From Arenicellales bacterium (GTDB taxonomy: Bacteria; Pseudomonadota; Gammaproteobacteria; Arenicellales; JAJDZL01): a DNA stretch of 64,000 nt. This document shows positions 1-8,635 of this stretch, one piece after another. The notes beneath the pieces were generated by a model. That model was not told the DNA's origin. It ran no database searches and worked only from the letters and a program-made list of their open reading frames with translations. How positions within the stretch are numbered: the first letter of the stretch is position 1; every line of letters begins with the position of its first letter. A program made the position numbers and the translations under genes. The stretch spans positions 1,271,999 to 1,335,998 of the forward strand of contig OX638343.1 of the NCBI GenBank assembly GCA_951813075.1, written 5' to 3'.

Positions 1-205
1 CGACCGCTTCGGCAGCCGCGTCCTCTCCGACATCATTGTCCTCAAGTTTCGCCGCATAGACGCTCTCATACCCTTCATGAACCAGCACACTGACATCGTG
101 TGAAGACAACTGCCGTCCCTTCTTCCACTTTTGGTTCAACACCATGATCGAATGAGCGAGAATTGCACCGTCGCACTCTTTTACAGGAATTCGACCAAAT
201 ATCAT
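1..205 (-). CDS. Molybdopterin-binding protein, N-terminal part (runs off the window)
   Basis: Only the first 68 codons are visible; the gene continues left of the window. The start begins MIFGRIPVKECDGAILAHS, and this style of N-terminus (MIFG..P..E..GAILAHS) is known from MoeA/MobA-like molybdopterin-binding or NTP-transferase proteins placed at the end of cox/xdh maturation operons. A role in processing or inserting molybdenum cofactor for the CoxSLM enzyme is inferred from position and from that resemblance. The ATG at 203-205 overlaps the stop of the preceding XdhC-family gene by four bases (ATGA), so the two are very likely translationally coupled. The catalytic part cannot be judged. 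Confidence 0.6.
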   Translation of the reverse strand, partial: MIFGRIPVKECDGAILAHSIMVLNQKWKKGRQLSSHDVSVLVHEGYESVYAAKLEDNDVGEDAAAEAV

Positions 206-891
206 TGCAGGCTTCCCTGTCGCAACGTCTGTGTCAATTCGGCAATAACTGAGACCGCAATTTCTGCTGGCGACTGCGCGCCTATATCCAAGCCTATCGG
301 CGCGTGAATCCGATTGATCTGATCAACTGTGATTCCCGCCTCGACTAGTCTGTCACATCGTTCACGATGGGTTCTTCTGCTGCCAAGCGCGCCGATATAG
401 AATACGTCTGATTCGAGCGCTGCAATTAATGCCGGCTCATCGAGTTTCGGATCGTGTGTCAGCGTCACAACCGCGGTTCTTGCGTCAAGCCCAAGATTCT
501 TCAGTGCCTTATCCGGCCACTCATTACACAGATTCACCGCGGGAAATCTTGTTGTCGAGGCGAATGCCTGTCGCGGATCGATTAATGTGACGTCGTAACC
601 ACAAGACTGACCCATTTCGATCAGTGGTCTGGCGATGTGAACTGCGCCCACGATCATCAATCTCAATGGGGAGTTGTAGACCTGAATGAATTGACGGCGG
701 CCGTCAATTTCGACAACCTGACTGCGATCTCGCCGAAACGCATCGGTCACTGCCAACTCCAACTGATTTCGATCAGTCAGAGCTTGGCGATAAATAAGAA
801 CCTGAGTGTTGTCATCAAGATTCGTAACCAATGCAACAGCCCGCTTGTCTGCATTGGCATCAATCAACTTGTGAAGAACCGACGTTTTCAC
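202..891 (-). CDS. XdhC/CoxF-family molybdoenzyme maturation protein, Rossmann half
   Basis: 229 aa with a GTG start at 889-891. The protein has the XdhC C-terminal Rossmann-like domain: an LMIVGAVHIARPL nucleotide-binding loop at residues 78-90, then DVTLIDPR, VVTLTHDPKLD and YIGALGSRRTHRER. XdhC-family proteins bind molybdenum cofactor and help insert the sulfurated or mature form into xanthine-dehydrogenase-type enzymes. The N-terminal XdhC_CoxI domain found in full-length family members is encoded separately, 12 bases upstream (904-1239), so the family protein is split into two genes here. Context at the end of the cox operon indicates service to the CoxL product. It shares a four-base overlap with the downstream molybdopterin-binding gene. 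Confidence 0.85.
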   Translation of the reverse strand: MKTSVLHKLIDANADKRAVALVTNLDDNTQVLIYRQALTDRNQLELAVTDAFRRDRSQVVEIDGRRQFIQVYNSPLRLMIVGAVHIARPLIEMGQSCGYDVTLIDPRQAFASTTRFPAVNLCNEWPDKALKNLGLDARTAVVTLTHDPKLDEPALIAALESDVFYIGALGSRRTHRERCDRLVEAGITVDQINRIHAPIGLDIGAQSPAEIAVSVIAELTQTLRQGSLQ

Positions 892-903
892 AACAGCAAA
901 CGA

Positions 904-1239
904 TCATCCCACTGTCAACGGTTCGACGTACACCTGAATCTGACCACCACAAGCGAGACCCACCTCCCATGCCTGATCATTACTGACACCGTACTCCAGA
1001 ATTCTTGGTTCGCCTGAATTCATGACATCCATCGCCTCTTCAATCACCGCGGTCTCGACACAGCCTCCTGATACCGAACCTTCAAATAAGCGCTGATCGT
1101 TGACAACAAGTTGACTCCCTACCGGGCGCGGCGATGACCCCCAAGTTGAGATCACAGTAGCGATCGCCACATTGTGATTATCCTTCAACCACTGTGCGGC
1201 AATTGAAAGTTCGTTTGAAATCTTCTGATCTTCATTCAT
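904..1239 (-). CDS. XdhC/CoxI-domain maturation protein, N-terminal half
   Basis: 111 aa comprising only the XdhC_CoxI domain. Recognisable blocks are VISTWGSSPRPVGSQLVV, SVSGGCVETAV and VGLACGGQIQVYVEPL; the two conserved cysteine/glycine blocks are typical of proteins handling molybdenum cofactor sulfuration. Its start overlaps the stop of coxE by four bases (ATGA, 1236-1239) and it is followed after 12 bases by the Rossmann-half gene. Together the two small genes equal one normal XdhC such as the one at 17109-18173. Function is inferred from family and context. Confidence 0.85.
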   Translation of the reverse strand: MNEDQKISNELSIAAQWLKDNHNVAIATVISTWGSSPRPVGSQLVVNDQRLFEGSVSGGCVETAVIEEAMDVMNSGEPRILEYGVSNDQAWEVGLACGGQIQVYVEPLTVG

Positions 1240-2516
1240 GCGATTGCCTCAGCGGAATGTAGAGTATCCTTCTCAAACAACTTTTGGCGCCAATATGACC
1301 GATTCTGCTTCAGTTGGTTATTGGCGCTCCTGGATTCAGATCCCAAAACCTCGGCCAGGTCACTGAGACTGTCAAGGTTATGTACGGGTAGGAAAGCGTC
1401 GACATGCGGTAGCATCTTTCGGATTCCGCTAACTTTCGGCTCAAACTCATCGTAGCGCAATAAAGGGTTCAGCCAGATCAGTTTTCTGCACGAGCGATGA
1501 AGCAGGCCAATTTGTGATTCAAGATCACCGCTCTCCGAACGATCCAACCCATCGGTTACGAGCAGTACCACAGCGGAGTGAAGGGGCAACCGCCGAATCC
1601 AGTTGCAGTTGAAATCTTTGAGGCACTCACCGATTTTTGTTCCACCGTACCAGTCGACAACGGAATCGGCAATTTCGTCCATCGCACAGTCAATATCCCG
1701 AATTCGCAATTGACGCGTGACGTTGGTCAGGCGCGTACCAAATACGAAACAGGCGACTTCTCTGCGACTCAGTGTCAACACATGTGCGAAGTGCAGAATC
1801 ATTCTCGAATATTCACTCATTGAGCCCGAAATGTCACATAACAGTACTACCGGAATCTGCCTTTGTTTGCGTTTGCTCTTGATCAATGTGATCGTATCTG
1901 CGGCACCTCGCATACTGCTCTTGAGAGTTCTGCGCATATCCAGTTTCTTTCCGGATGCATCAACAAAGTAGCGCCTGGTAGGAATCCGGTCAAATGCCAC
2001 GCGCATCTTGGCAATGGCTTTTTTTGCCTCAACCATCTCACTTCTCGACATCGAATCAAAATCGGCAGCCTGCAATCTTTCCCGATCCGAGAATGTCAGT
2101 GATGCCCGAAATTCAAAATCTTCCTCGCTTTCTGAAATCATATCCTCGGACACTGTACCCGGATACAGACTCTCCGTCAGTCTCCGGGCGAGTTCTTTTG
2201 ACGATTTATCATTTTGCGGAACCCGGACTTCAGGAAGCAATGAGGAGATAGAGCGTTCGAATACCCGCGGGTTCTTCCAGAATACATGGAACGCCTGATC
2301 GAATATATGTCGCTGACGCGGATGGTTCACAAAAACTGCATGGAGTGCCCAATAGAAATCTTCTCGATTCGCGACTCCGACAAGTCGAACTGCCCGAACT
2401 GCATCCAGAATTCTTCCGGTACCAACCGGCAGACCGGATGAGCGCAGTATTCGCCCGAAATGCACCAGATTGGCGACAAATTGTCCGTTGCCGACATCCG
2501 TCCGGGTGTCTTTCAT
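1236..2516 (-). CDS. coxE: CoxE-like von Willebrand factor A domain protein
   Basis: 426 aa. The C-terminal half is a VWA domain with an intact MIDAS metal-binding motif DISGSMS at residues 228-234, and the N-terminal half matches the extension of CoxE-type proteins. CoxE works with the MoxR-type ATPase CoxD in maturing the molybdenum/copper or molybdenum centre of carbon-monoxide-dehydrogenase-family enzymes. This role is established for form I CODH and is inferred here. The gene lies 9 bases after coxD and overlaps the following XdhC half-gene, so it sits inside one operon. Confidence 0.87.
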   Translation of the reverse strand: MKDTRTDVGNGQFVANLVHFGRILRSSGLPVGTGRILDAVRAVRLVGVANREDFYWALHAVFVNHPRQRHIFDQAFHVFWKNPRVFERSISSLLPEVRVPQNDKSSKELARRLTESLYPGTVSEDMISESEEDFEFRASLTFSDRERLQAADFDSMSRSEMVEAKKAIAKMRVAFDRIPTRRYFVDASGKKLDMRRTLKSSMRGAADTITLIKSKRKQRQIPVVLLCDISGSMSEYSRMILHFAHVLTLSRREVACFVFGTRLTNVTRQLRIRDIDCAMDEIADSVVDWYGGTKIGECLKDFNCNWIRRLPLHSAVVLLVTDGLDRSESGDLESQIGLLHRSCRKLIWLNPLLRYDEFEPKVSGIRKMLPHVDAFLPVHNLDSLSDLAEVLGSESRSANNQLKQNRSYWRQKLFEKDTLHSAEAIA

Positions 2517-2525
2517 GGTTCCACC

Positions 2526-3431
2526 CTAAGCGCCAGCCGCGAAATGAACCGTCTCCAATAAGCGAGTCGCCTGGTGTCCGCGAATCTTCTCGACATCTTC
2601 CTGATACTTCAACAGCACCCCAAGCGTATCGTCGACTACGGCAGGTTTCAAGTCAATCACATCAATCTGAACCAAAGCGTGTGCCCAGTCGATTGTTTCA
2701 GCAACACCCGGAACTTTGTACAAATCCTCATCGCGCAATTTTTGCACAAACCCCACGATCTGATGAGCAAGTTCGGAACCTGCCTGCGGCGCTTTGACGG
2801 CCAGAATTGCCAGTTCCCGCTCGGAATCGGGATAGTCAACCCAATGATAGAAGCATCGCCTCTTAAGCGCATCATGGATTTCGCGGGTGCGGTTCGACGT
2901 GATGATAACGACTGGCGGTTCATCTGCTTTAACAGTTCCAATTTCCGGTATAGTCACCTGAAACTCTGAAAGCAGTTCAAGAAGATACGCCTCGAATGGT
3001 TCATCGGCTCGATCAATCTCGTCAATCAGCAGTACCGGAGCTATGCCATCGCGGCTGTTGAGCGCTTGAAGGAGCGGACGCTCAATTAAAAATTTTTCCG
3101 AAAAGATATCCCTTGCAATTTCGTCACGGTCGTGAACACCCTGAGCTTCTGCCAGCCGAATTTCGATCATCTGTCTCGAATAATCCCATTCGTATACAGC
3201 AGACGATACATCCAATCCTTCGTAGCACTGCAATCGGATCAAAGGGCGGTTCATTGCATCGGCAAGCACCTTGGCAACCTCGGTTTTACCCACACCTGCC
3301 TCTCCCTCAAGTAACAGCGGGCGCTTCAGGTTGAGCGAAAGGAATACAGACGTCGCCAAACTCCGTTCAGCAATGTAGCTGCTGGTTGAGAGCAGTTCGA
3401 CGGTAGAGGGGATATCAGCAGGAATTTTCAT
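2526..3431 (-). CDS. coxD: CoxD-like MoxR-family AAA+ ATPase
   Basis: 301 aa, normal length for the family. It has Walker A LEGEAGVGKTEVAKVL at about residues 41-56, Walker B VLLIDEIDRAD at 133-143 and a sensor-type block VVIITSNRTREIHDALKRRCF. MoxR/CoxD ATPases act as chaperones that remodel the apo-enzyme so its active-site metal cluster can be completed, usually with a VWA partner; coxE follows directly. A 90-base gap containing a strong hairpin separates it from coxM, so its expression may be tuned relative to the structural genes. Confidence 0.9.
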   Translation of the reverse strand: MKIPADIPSTVELLSTSSYIAERSLATSVFLSLNLKRPLLLEGEAGVGKTEVAKVLADAMNRPLIRLQCYEGLDVSSAVYEWDYSRQMIEIRLAEAQGVHDRDEIARDIFSEKFLIERPLLQALNSRDGIAPVLLIDEIDRADEPFEAYLLELLSEFQVTIPEIGTVKADEPPVVIITSNRTREIHDALKRRCFYHWVDYPDSERELAILAVKAPQAGSELAHQIVGFVQKLRDEDLYKVPGVAETIDWAHALVQIDVIDLKPAVVDDTLGVLLKYQEDVEKIRGHQATRLLETVHFAAGA

Positions 3432-3471
3432 TGTGGAATGAAAGTGATAGACGGCAAACGTTTATGCAATT

Positions 3472-3504
3472 CGGGCGCTTGATCTGAAGATGACCAAGCG
3501 CCCG
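3472..3504. other. Perfect 10-bp inverted repeat between coxM and coxD
   Basis: CGGGCGCTTG (3472-3481) and CAAGCGCCCG (3495-3504) are perfect reverse complements around a 13-base loop. The hairpin lies in the only sizeable gap inside the cox structural/maturation operon, just after the coxM stop. In the direction of cox transcription no U-run follows it, so it is not a standard intrinsic terminator. An RNA-processing or stability element that sets structural-gene mRNA above accessory-gene mRNA is a reasonable inference. On the opposite strand it is followed by GTTTTCT. Confidence 0.5.
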
Positions 3505-3521
3505 TTTTCTGATAGTTCAAA

Positions 3522-4319
3522 TCAGCCGTTCGCCTTGTCCACCGCGCGTTTTGTCATCACCGTGATCAAATGGGCACGATACTCCGCACTGGCATGAATA
3601 TCCTCGTTCAAACCCTCGTCCGAAACCTGAATATCCGCCACACTTGAAGCAGAGAAACCCTGATTCAGTACCGCCTCTATTTCACGGGCTCTGAAAACAC
3701 TTGCACCAGCCCCCGTTACAGCCACTCTGACACCGTCCGATCCCCGTGCGACAAACACACCGACGATCGCATAGCGCGACGCTGGGTTCGGAAACTTGCA
3801 ATATGCAGCTGAGTGGGGAACCGGAAACGATACCGAAGTAACAATCTCACCATCACCCAGCGCAGTCTCAAACATTCCAGTAAAGAAGTTATCGGCTGAG
3901 ATGGAGCGACTTGTCGTGTTCACGGTCGCATTCAACCCGACCAACGCTGCCGGATAGTCAGCAGCTGGATCGTTGTTGGAGATAGACCCGCCGATAGTTC
4001 CCTTGTTGCGAACCTGTGGATCACCGATCCCGCCAGCCAGATCAGCCAGCGCTGGAATCGCATTTTGCACTTCCGATGAAGCGGCGACCTCCGAGTGGGT
4101 TGTCATCGCACCAATTGTCACGACACCATCTGCCGACGAAATTCCCTTGAGCTCCTCGATCCCGGCAAGATCGACAAGATCGCTGGCAGACGCAAGACGT
4201 TGTTTCAGCGTCGGCAATAGTGTATGACCGCCGGCGAGCACATGCCCGTCGTCGGAATTTCTCAGCATTTGCGTCGCTTCATCTAGACTCGACGGACGCT
4301 TGTAATCAAATGAATACAT
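3522..4319 (-). CDS. coxM: FAD-binding medium subunit of CODH/xanthine-dehydrogenase-family enzyme
   Basis: 265 aa. The ATG at 4317-4319 is chosen because AAGGAGG lies about seven bases upstream. It has the FAD_binding_5/CO_deh_flav_C architecture: VLAGGHTLLPTLKQRL near residue 30, GTIGGSISNNDPAADYP near residue 105 (the second flavin loop), then the C-terminal domain. The subunit carries electrons from the iron-sulfur clusters of CoxS through FAD to the acceptor. It is third in the S-L-M gene order that is typical of form II enzymes. The stop precedes a 90-base gap with a hairpin. Confidence 0.92.
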   Translation of the reverse strand: MYSFDYKRPSSLDEATQMLRNSDDGHVLAGGHTLLPTLKQRLASASDLVDLAGIEELKGISSADGVVTIGAMTTHSEVAASSEVQNAIPALADLAGGIGDPQVRNKGTIGGSISNNDPAADYPAALVGLNATVNTTSRSISADNFFTGMFETALGDGEIVTSVSFPVPHSAAYCKFPNPASRYAIVGVFVARGSDGVRVAVTGAGASVFRAREIEAVLNQGFSASSVADIQVSDEGLNEDIHASAEYRAHLITVMTKRAVDKANG

Positions 4320-4333
4320 GATCAAACCTCCTT

Positions 4334-6697
4334 TTAGGATGCCTGCGCATCGCGAATCGCCTGCCAGACCCTATGCGGGGTTGCAGGCATGTCAAGATTG
4401 GTTACACCGACTTCCGACAGTGCGTTCAAAACGGCGTTGATGACCGCTGGCGGCGCACCGATTGCACCAGCTTCACCACAGCCTTTCACGCCCAATGGAT
4501 TGTGCGTGCACTCGGTTACTGTCGTGTCCACACTAAAAGATGGCACATCCGTCGCACGCGGCATGGTGTAGTCCATGTATGAACCTGACAGCAATTGACC
4601 GGTATCGTCATAGTTGCAGCCTTCCAGCAATGCCTGACCGATACCCTGTACCAGTCCTCCATGCACTTGTCCCTCGACGATCATCGGATTGATCACCACG
4701 CCGAAGTCATCGGTTGCGTGGAAACTTGCAATTTCCACCGTTCCGGTATCCGGGTCAACTTCAACCTCGCAAACATAAGTACCCGCCGGAAACGTGAAGT
4801 TCTTCGGATCATAGAATGCTGTTTCCTCCAATCCAGGTTCAAGTTCCTCAAGCGGATAGTGATGGGGAACATACGCTGCCAAGGCAATTTCGCCGAATGC
4901 CTTGGCCTTGTCGGTTCCAGGTACAACGAACTGACCGTTCTCAAACTCGATGTCCGATTCGGAAGTCTCCAGCAGATGTGCAGCAATTTTCTTGCCTTTC
5001 GCAACAACTTTGTCGATTGCGTTGACTATGGCAGTTCCCCCGACAGCGATTGATCGCGAACCATAAGTTCCCATGCCAAATGGAACCCTGTCAGTATCTC
5101 CGTGGACGATGTCGATACTATCGAAATCTATCCCGAGTTTCTCCGATACAACCTGTGCAAAAGTTGTCTCATGGCCCTGCCCGTGTGAGTGAGAACCCGT
5201 CATCACACTGACCGAACCTGTCGGGTTGACTCGAACTGTTGCGGCTTCATAGAGCCCGGCCCGGGCACCCAGCGAACCTACAACATTGGACGGCGCAATT
5301 CCACAAGCCTCGATATAGGACGAAATTCCAATACCGCGCAATTTACCGGCTTCCTTTGACGCCGCCTTACGGTTGCCAAATCCGGCATAGTCAGAGTTCT
5401 CAAGTGCTTTGTCCAGACTGGCTTCATAGTTGCCTGTGTCATAGATGAGCGCCACCGGCGTCTGATACGGAAACTCACTTGGTTGAATAAAGTTACGCCG
5501 CCTGATATCCGTAGCGTCCATACCCATATCATCAGCAGCAACCTGAACAATTCGCTCCAGCAGATAAGTCGCTTCCGGACGCCCGGCACCGCGATAGGCG
5601 TCAACCGGTACCGTATTGGTAAAAACCGCTTTCACCTCGCAGTAGATGACTGGAGTCGAATACTGACCAGCAAGCAATGTGCCGTGGAGATATGTCGGTA
5701 CGCAAGGTGCAAACGTAGATAGATAGGCACCCATATTTGCAAGCGTACTTGCACGCAGTGCAAGAAATTTTCCATCTGCGTCCATCGCCAACTCTACTGT
5801 CGTGACATGATCCCGTCCATGCGCATCGGATTGAAACGATTCGCTTCGATCTGCTGTCCACTTAACCGGGCGGTTTATCTGACCAGCCGCCCAAGTAACA
5901 ATAATTTCCTCCGCGTAATGGAAAATCTTCGATCCAAATCCACCACCGACATCAGGAGCATGAATCCGCAACTTGTGTTCCGGGAGCCCCAGTACGAAAG
6001 CACCCATCAGCAAACGGATCACATGTGGGTTCTGACTCGTGGTATGCAAGGTGAACTGACCAGTCGCCTGATCATAATCACCGATTGCACATCTTGGTTC
6101 GATCGCATTCGGGATCAAGCGATTGTTTACCAGATCCAGTCTAGACACATGGTGAGCATTGGAAAATGCTTCGTCAACTGCATCCTTGTCACCCAATCCC
6201 CAGTCATAACAGACATTTGTTCCGACATCATCGTGAACGCTCGTCGCTCCATCGGTTACCGCAGCCTGCATGTCAACCACTGCATCAAGCACATCATAAT
6301 CGACAAAGATGCTCTCAGCCGCATCTCTCGCCTGAGTGCGAGACTCTGCCAGCACGACAGCAACCGGATCACCTACATGACGAACCTTGCCCTCCGCCAG
6401 CACTGGATGTTTCGGTTCCGCCATTGCAGAACCATCCTTGCTGTGGACCTGCCATCCGCAGGGAATGCCTCCAACTTCGGCCATATCCTCCGATGTGAAA
6501 ACAGCAACCACACCCTCGCCTGCTCTTGCCGCGGATGTATCGATTGACCGAACCGCCGCGTGCGCATGAGGAGAGCGCAGGATGTATGCGTGAACCTGAT
6601 CAACCAGGTTCATGTCGTCTGTATACTTGCCTGCCCCCTGAACGAAACGCAGGTCTTCTTTTCGGCGTACAGAGGCGCCAATTCCAGTGTCACTCAT
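4334..6697 (-). CDS. coxL: Form II CO-dehydrogenase-like molybdopterin large subunit
   Basis: 787 aa, normal length for CoxL. Active-site loop AYRGAGR is at residues 367-373; this is the form II signature, whereas proven CO oxidisers (form I) carry AYRCSFR with the copper-ligating cysteine. Other family blocks are DVGGGFGSK near 249-257, a [11 protein letters not shown] loop and the catalytic-glutamate block [16 protein letters not shown] near the C-terminus. It should bind molybdopterin cytosine dinucleotide and hydroxylate a carbon substrate. CO, another small carbonyl compound or an aromatic N-heterocycle are all possible, and the motif argues against confident assignment to CO. It starts 2 bases after coxS and ends 14 bases before coxM. 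Confidence 0.93.
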   Translation of the reverse strand: MSDTGIGASVRRKEDLRFVQGAGKYTDDMNLVDQVHAYILRSPHAHAAVRSIDTSAARAGEGVVAVFTSEDMAEVGGIPCGWQVHSKDGSAMAEPKHPVLAEGKVRHVGDPVAVVLAESRTQARDAAESIFVDYDVLDAVVDMQAAVTDGATSVHDDVGTNVCYDWGLGDKDAVDEAFSNAHHVSRLDLVNNRLIPNAIEPRCAIGDYDQATGQFTLHTTSQNPHVIRLLMGAFVLGLPEHKLRIHAPDVGGGFGSKIFHYAEEIIVTWAAGQINRPVKWTADRSESFQSDAHGRDHVTTVELAMDADGKFLALRASTLANMGAYLSTFAPCVPTYLHGTLLAGQYSTPVIYCEVKAVFTNTVPVDAYRGAGRPEATYLLERIVQVAADDMGMDATDIRRRNFIQPSEFPYQTPVALIYDTGNYEASLDKALENSDYAGFGNRKAASKEAGKLRGIGISSYIEACGIAPSNVVGSLGARAGLYEAATVRVNPTGSVSVMTGSHSHGQGHETTFAQVVSEKLGIDFDSIDIVHGDTDRVPFGMGTYGSRSIAVGGTAIVNAIDKVVAKGKKIAAHLLETSESDIEFENGQFVVPGTDKAKAFGEIALAAYVPHHYPLEELEPGLEETAFYDPKNFTFPAGTYVCEVEVDPDTGTVEIASFHATDDFGVVINPMIVEGQVHGGLVQGIGQALLEGCNYDDTGQLLSGSYMDYTMPRATDVPSFSVDTTVTECTHNPLGVKGCGEAGAIGAPPAVINAVLNALSEVGVTNLDMPATPHRVWQAIRDAQAS

Positions 6698-6699
6698 CT

Positions 6700-7173
6700 C
6701 TACACCTCGCTCATGGCCTCAGCACCGGCCTGAATGGATTTGACAATGTTGTGATAACCGGTGCAACGACAAAGATTGCCCTCCAGCCATTCCCGAATCT
6801 CCCGTTCTGAGGGGTTCGAGTTCACATTCACCAGATCAAGTGCGCTCATAATCATGCCTGGTGTGCAGAATCCACACTGCAGACCGTGATTTTGGCGAAA
6901 CGCCTCCTGCATCGGATGAAGTTGTCCGTCAATTGCCAGACTCTCGATGGTCGCGACTTCCGCACCGTCAGCCTGCGCTGCCAGCATGGTACAGCTTTTG
7001 ACAGATTTGCCATTGACATGTACAACACAGGCGCCACACTGACTGGTGTCGCAACCGACATGCGTCCCGGTCAATCGTTGATCAACCCGCAGAAAGTCTA
7101 CCAGCAATGTCCGCGGATCAACCTCAGCTGATACGCTCTTGCCATTGACAATCATTGATACAGTTACACTCAT
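6700..7173 (-). CDS. coxS: [2Fe-2S] small subunit of CODH-family enzyme
   Basis: 157 aa with ATG at 7171-7173 preceded by GAGAGGAG; a longer reading frame starting at 7296 has no support. It has both expected clusters: the plant-ferredoxin-type set in [14 protein letters not shown] plus a later Cys, and the C-terminal set QCGFCTPGM and NLCRCTGYH. It passes electrons from the molybdenum site in CoxL to FAD in CoxM. It is the first gene of the S-L-M trio. A 255-base gap separates it from coxG upstream, which may hold its own promoter. Confidence 0.95.
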   Translation of the reverse strand: MSVTVSMIVNGKSVSAEVDPRTLLVDFLRVDQRLTGTHVGCDTSQCGACVVHVNGKSVKSCTMLAAQADGAEVATIESLAIDGQLHPMQEAFRQNHGLQCGFCTPGMIMSALDLVNVNSNPSEREIREWLEGNLCRCTGYHNIVKSIQAGAEAMSEV

Positions 7174-7428
7174 AGAATTTCTCCTCTCGCTTATTGGCTG
7201 ATCATCGAATATCGAATGTATTATTGTTGTGATATATCCAGATTTTGTCTGATCGGCACTTCGTAAATATTTCACATGTCCGGATTCGGTCGACAACCCA
7301 CTTCGGAAATTTGCAGGCTGACCAACGATGCGAATCAGGATACTTTCCGCTGAATTTCAATATACTCGTTTGATGCGTGATTGTCGAGTACCGCAGATGT
7401 ACGGGATACCGCGATTCCGAGCTTGATT

Positions 7429-7869
7429 TCACTCACTCATACCGGCAACAAATGCGTCAAAAAACTCGTCGACTAGTTTACTCGACATACTACCCATCAA
7501 TCTGGATCCGATCTGGGCAAATTTCCCGCCTGTCTTGACTTGGGCATCATAGAAAATCTCACACCCCTGCTCGACGTCCTCAAGCCTGATGTCGGCCTGC
7601 GAACTGGCAAATCCAAGAATACCCGCTTTGGCCGAACCCTCAATCCGATAGCCTTCTTGCTCGACTGCGTCGGAAATCGTCATCCGGGTATTAAATTTGG
7701 CTTTGATCGCACCAAATTTGAGATTGATGACACCCTCAAGCTCATTGTCGGAGACCCACTGAAGTGATTCACATCCGGGTAGTGACTCTCGAATCAGGTC
7801 TACGTCGTATAAAGACTGCCACACCTTGGCGCGTTCTACGGGCAACACCCGGCTTCCTGAAATGTCCAT
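7429..7869 (-). CDS. coxG: CoxG-like SRPBCC-fold protein
   Basis: 146 aa. Family blocks are MDISGSRVLPVERAKVWQSL at the start, ESLPGCESL near residue 33 and a C-terminal GGKFAQIGSRLM. CoxG proteins belong to the START/SRPBCC hydrophobic-pocket fold and are carried by CODH clusters; work in mycobacteria links CoxG to membrane anchoring of the enzyme or delivery of quinone. That role is from the literature family and is only inferred here. It is the first gene of this cluster on the minus strand, 255 bases ahead of coxS and divergent from the GNAT gene at 7989. Confidence 0.88.
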   Translation of the reverse strand: MDISGSRVLPVERAKVWQSLYDVDLIRESLPGCESLQWVSDNELEGVINLKFGAIKAKFNTRMTISDAVEQEGYRIEGSAKAGILGFASSQADIRLEDVEQGCEIFYDAQVKTGGKFAQIGSRLMGSMSSKLVDEFFDAFVAGMSE

Positions 7870-7988
7870 ATCCTATTCCAAAATTCAGACTCTTGATTGA
7901 CGCGATCAAGCGCCAGACTTGTCATCAAGCCGATACAATCGGCAACTCGAATATAAAATATCCATGGTACTAGCGAATCTTCGATGTC

Positions 7989-8615
7989 ATGACCAAGCAA
8001 ACCGACCCGCCAAATAGTTCCGTCTCGTTATTCGGAGACTACAGGCAGATCAGGAGTAGCGATACACCTGACACGCTTGCACCTGGAAAACTGCGAATGG
8101 TTATAACTTATTTGGAGATGAAAAAACCACCGATCTACCCCCATACTTCTCCACGCGCTGAGAACATATCGATCATTCGCGCATACGAACCAAATGCAGA
8201 TTTTTATCGGTATCTATATAACGCGGTCGGGAAAGACTGGCTTTGGTATGAACGAAATCAGATCAGCGACAAGGAACTGGAGAAAATTATCCGCCACCCG
8301 AAGGTCCGACTTTATGTGCTCTACCTTAAAGGAACACCCGCCGGATATTGTGAGCTGGATTTCAGAGTCGATAAACAAGTGGAAATCGCTTACTTTGGAC
8401 TGATTTCGGAATACACGGGGCGGGGACTTGGAACCTACTTTCTTAAATCGGCCGTGCAGACGGCGTGGTCGGAAAGTCCTGACCGTGTGTGGGTCCATAC
8501 CTGCAATTTTGATTCGCCTTATGCCATCGTCACCTACCAGAAAGTGGGATTTACGGTTTACAGGCAGAAAGAGGAGATCATCGACGATCCGAGGGTGGAT
8601 CAGACGACCCTTTAG
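7989..8615 (+). CDS. GNAT-family N-acetyltransferase
   Basis: 208 aa. The C-terminal 140 residues form a GNAT domain with the acetyl-CoA-binding loop GRGLGTYFL preceded by EIAYFGLISEYT, and a terminal YQKVGFTVY strand. The first about 45 residues are hydrophilic and not part of the domain; a later Met (MVITYLEM) could be the true start. The substrate is unknown. It is divergent from coxG and convergent with the P450 gene, with a 20-base gap, so neither neighbour gives a strong functional clue. Confidence 0.8.
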   Translation: MTKQTDPPNSSVSLFGDYRQIRSSDTPDTLAPGKLRMVITYLEMKKPPIYPHTSPRAENISIIRAYEPNADFYRYLYNAVGKDWLWYERNQISDKELEKIIRHPKVRLYVLYLKGTPAGYCELDFRVDKQVEIAYFGLISEYTGRGLGTYFLKSAVQTAWSESPDRVWVHTCNFDSPYAIVTYQKVGFTVYRQKEEIIDDPRVDQTTL

Positions 8616-8635
8616 ATACTAAAGCTTCCTGTCCG

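Noticed and set aside
5807..6547. A 246-codon plus-strand frame opposite coxL
   Set aside because: It is a shadow of coxL; the composition is odd and no start signal is present.
4334..6697. True form I CO dehydrogenase
   Set aside because: The active-site loop is AYRGAGR, not AYRCSFR, and the gene order is S-L-M rather than M-S-L.
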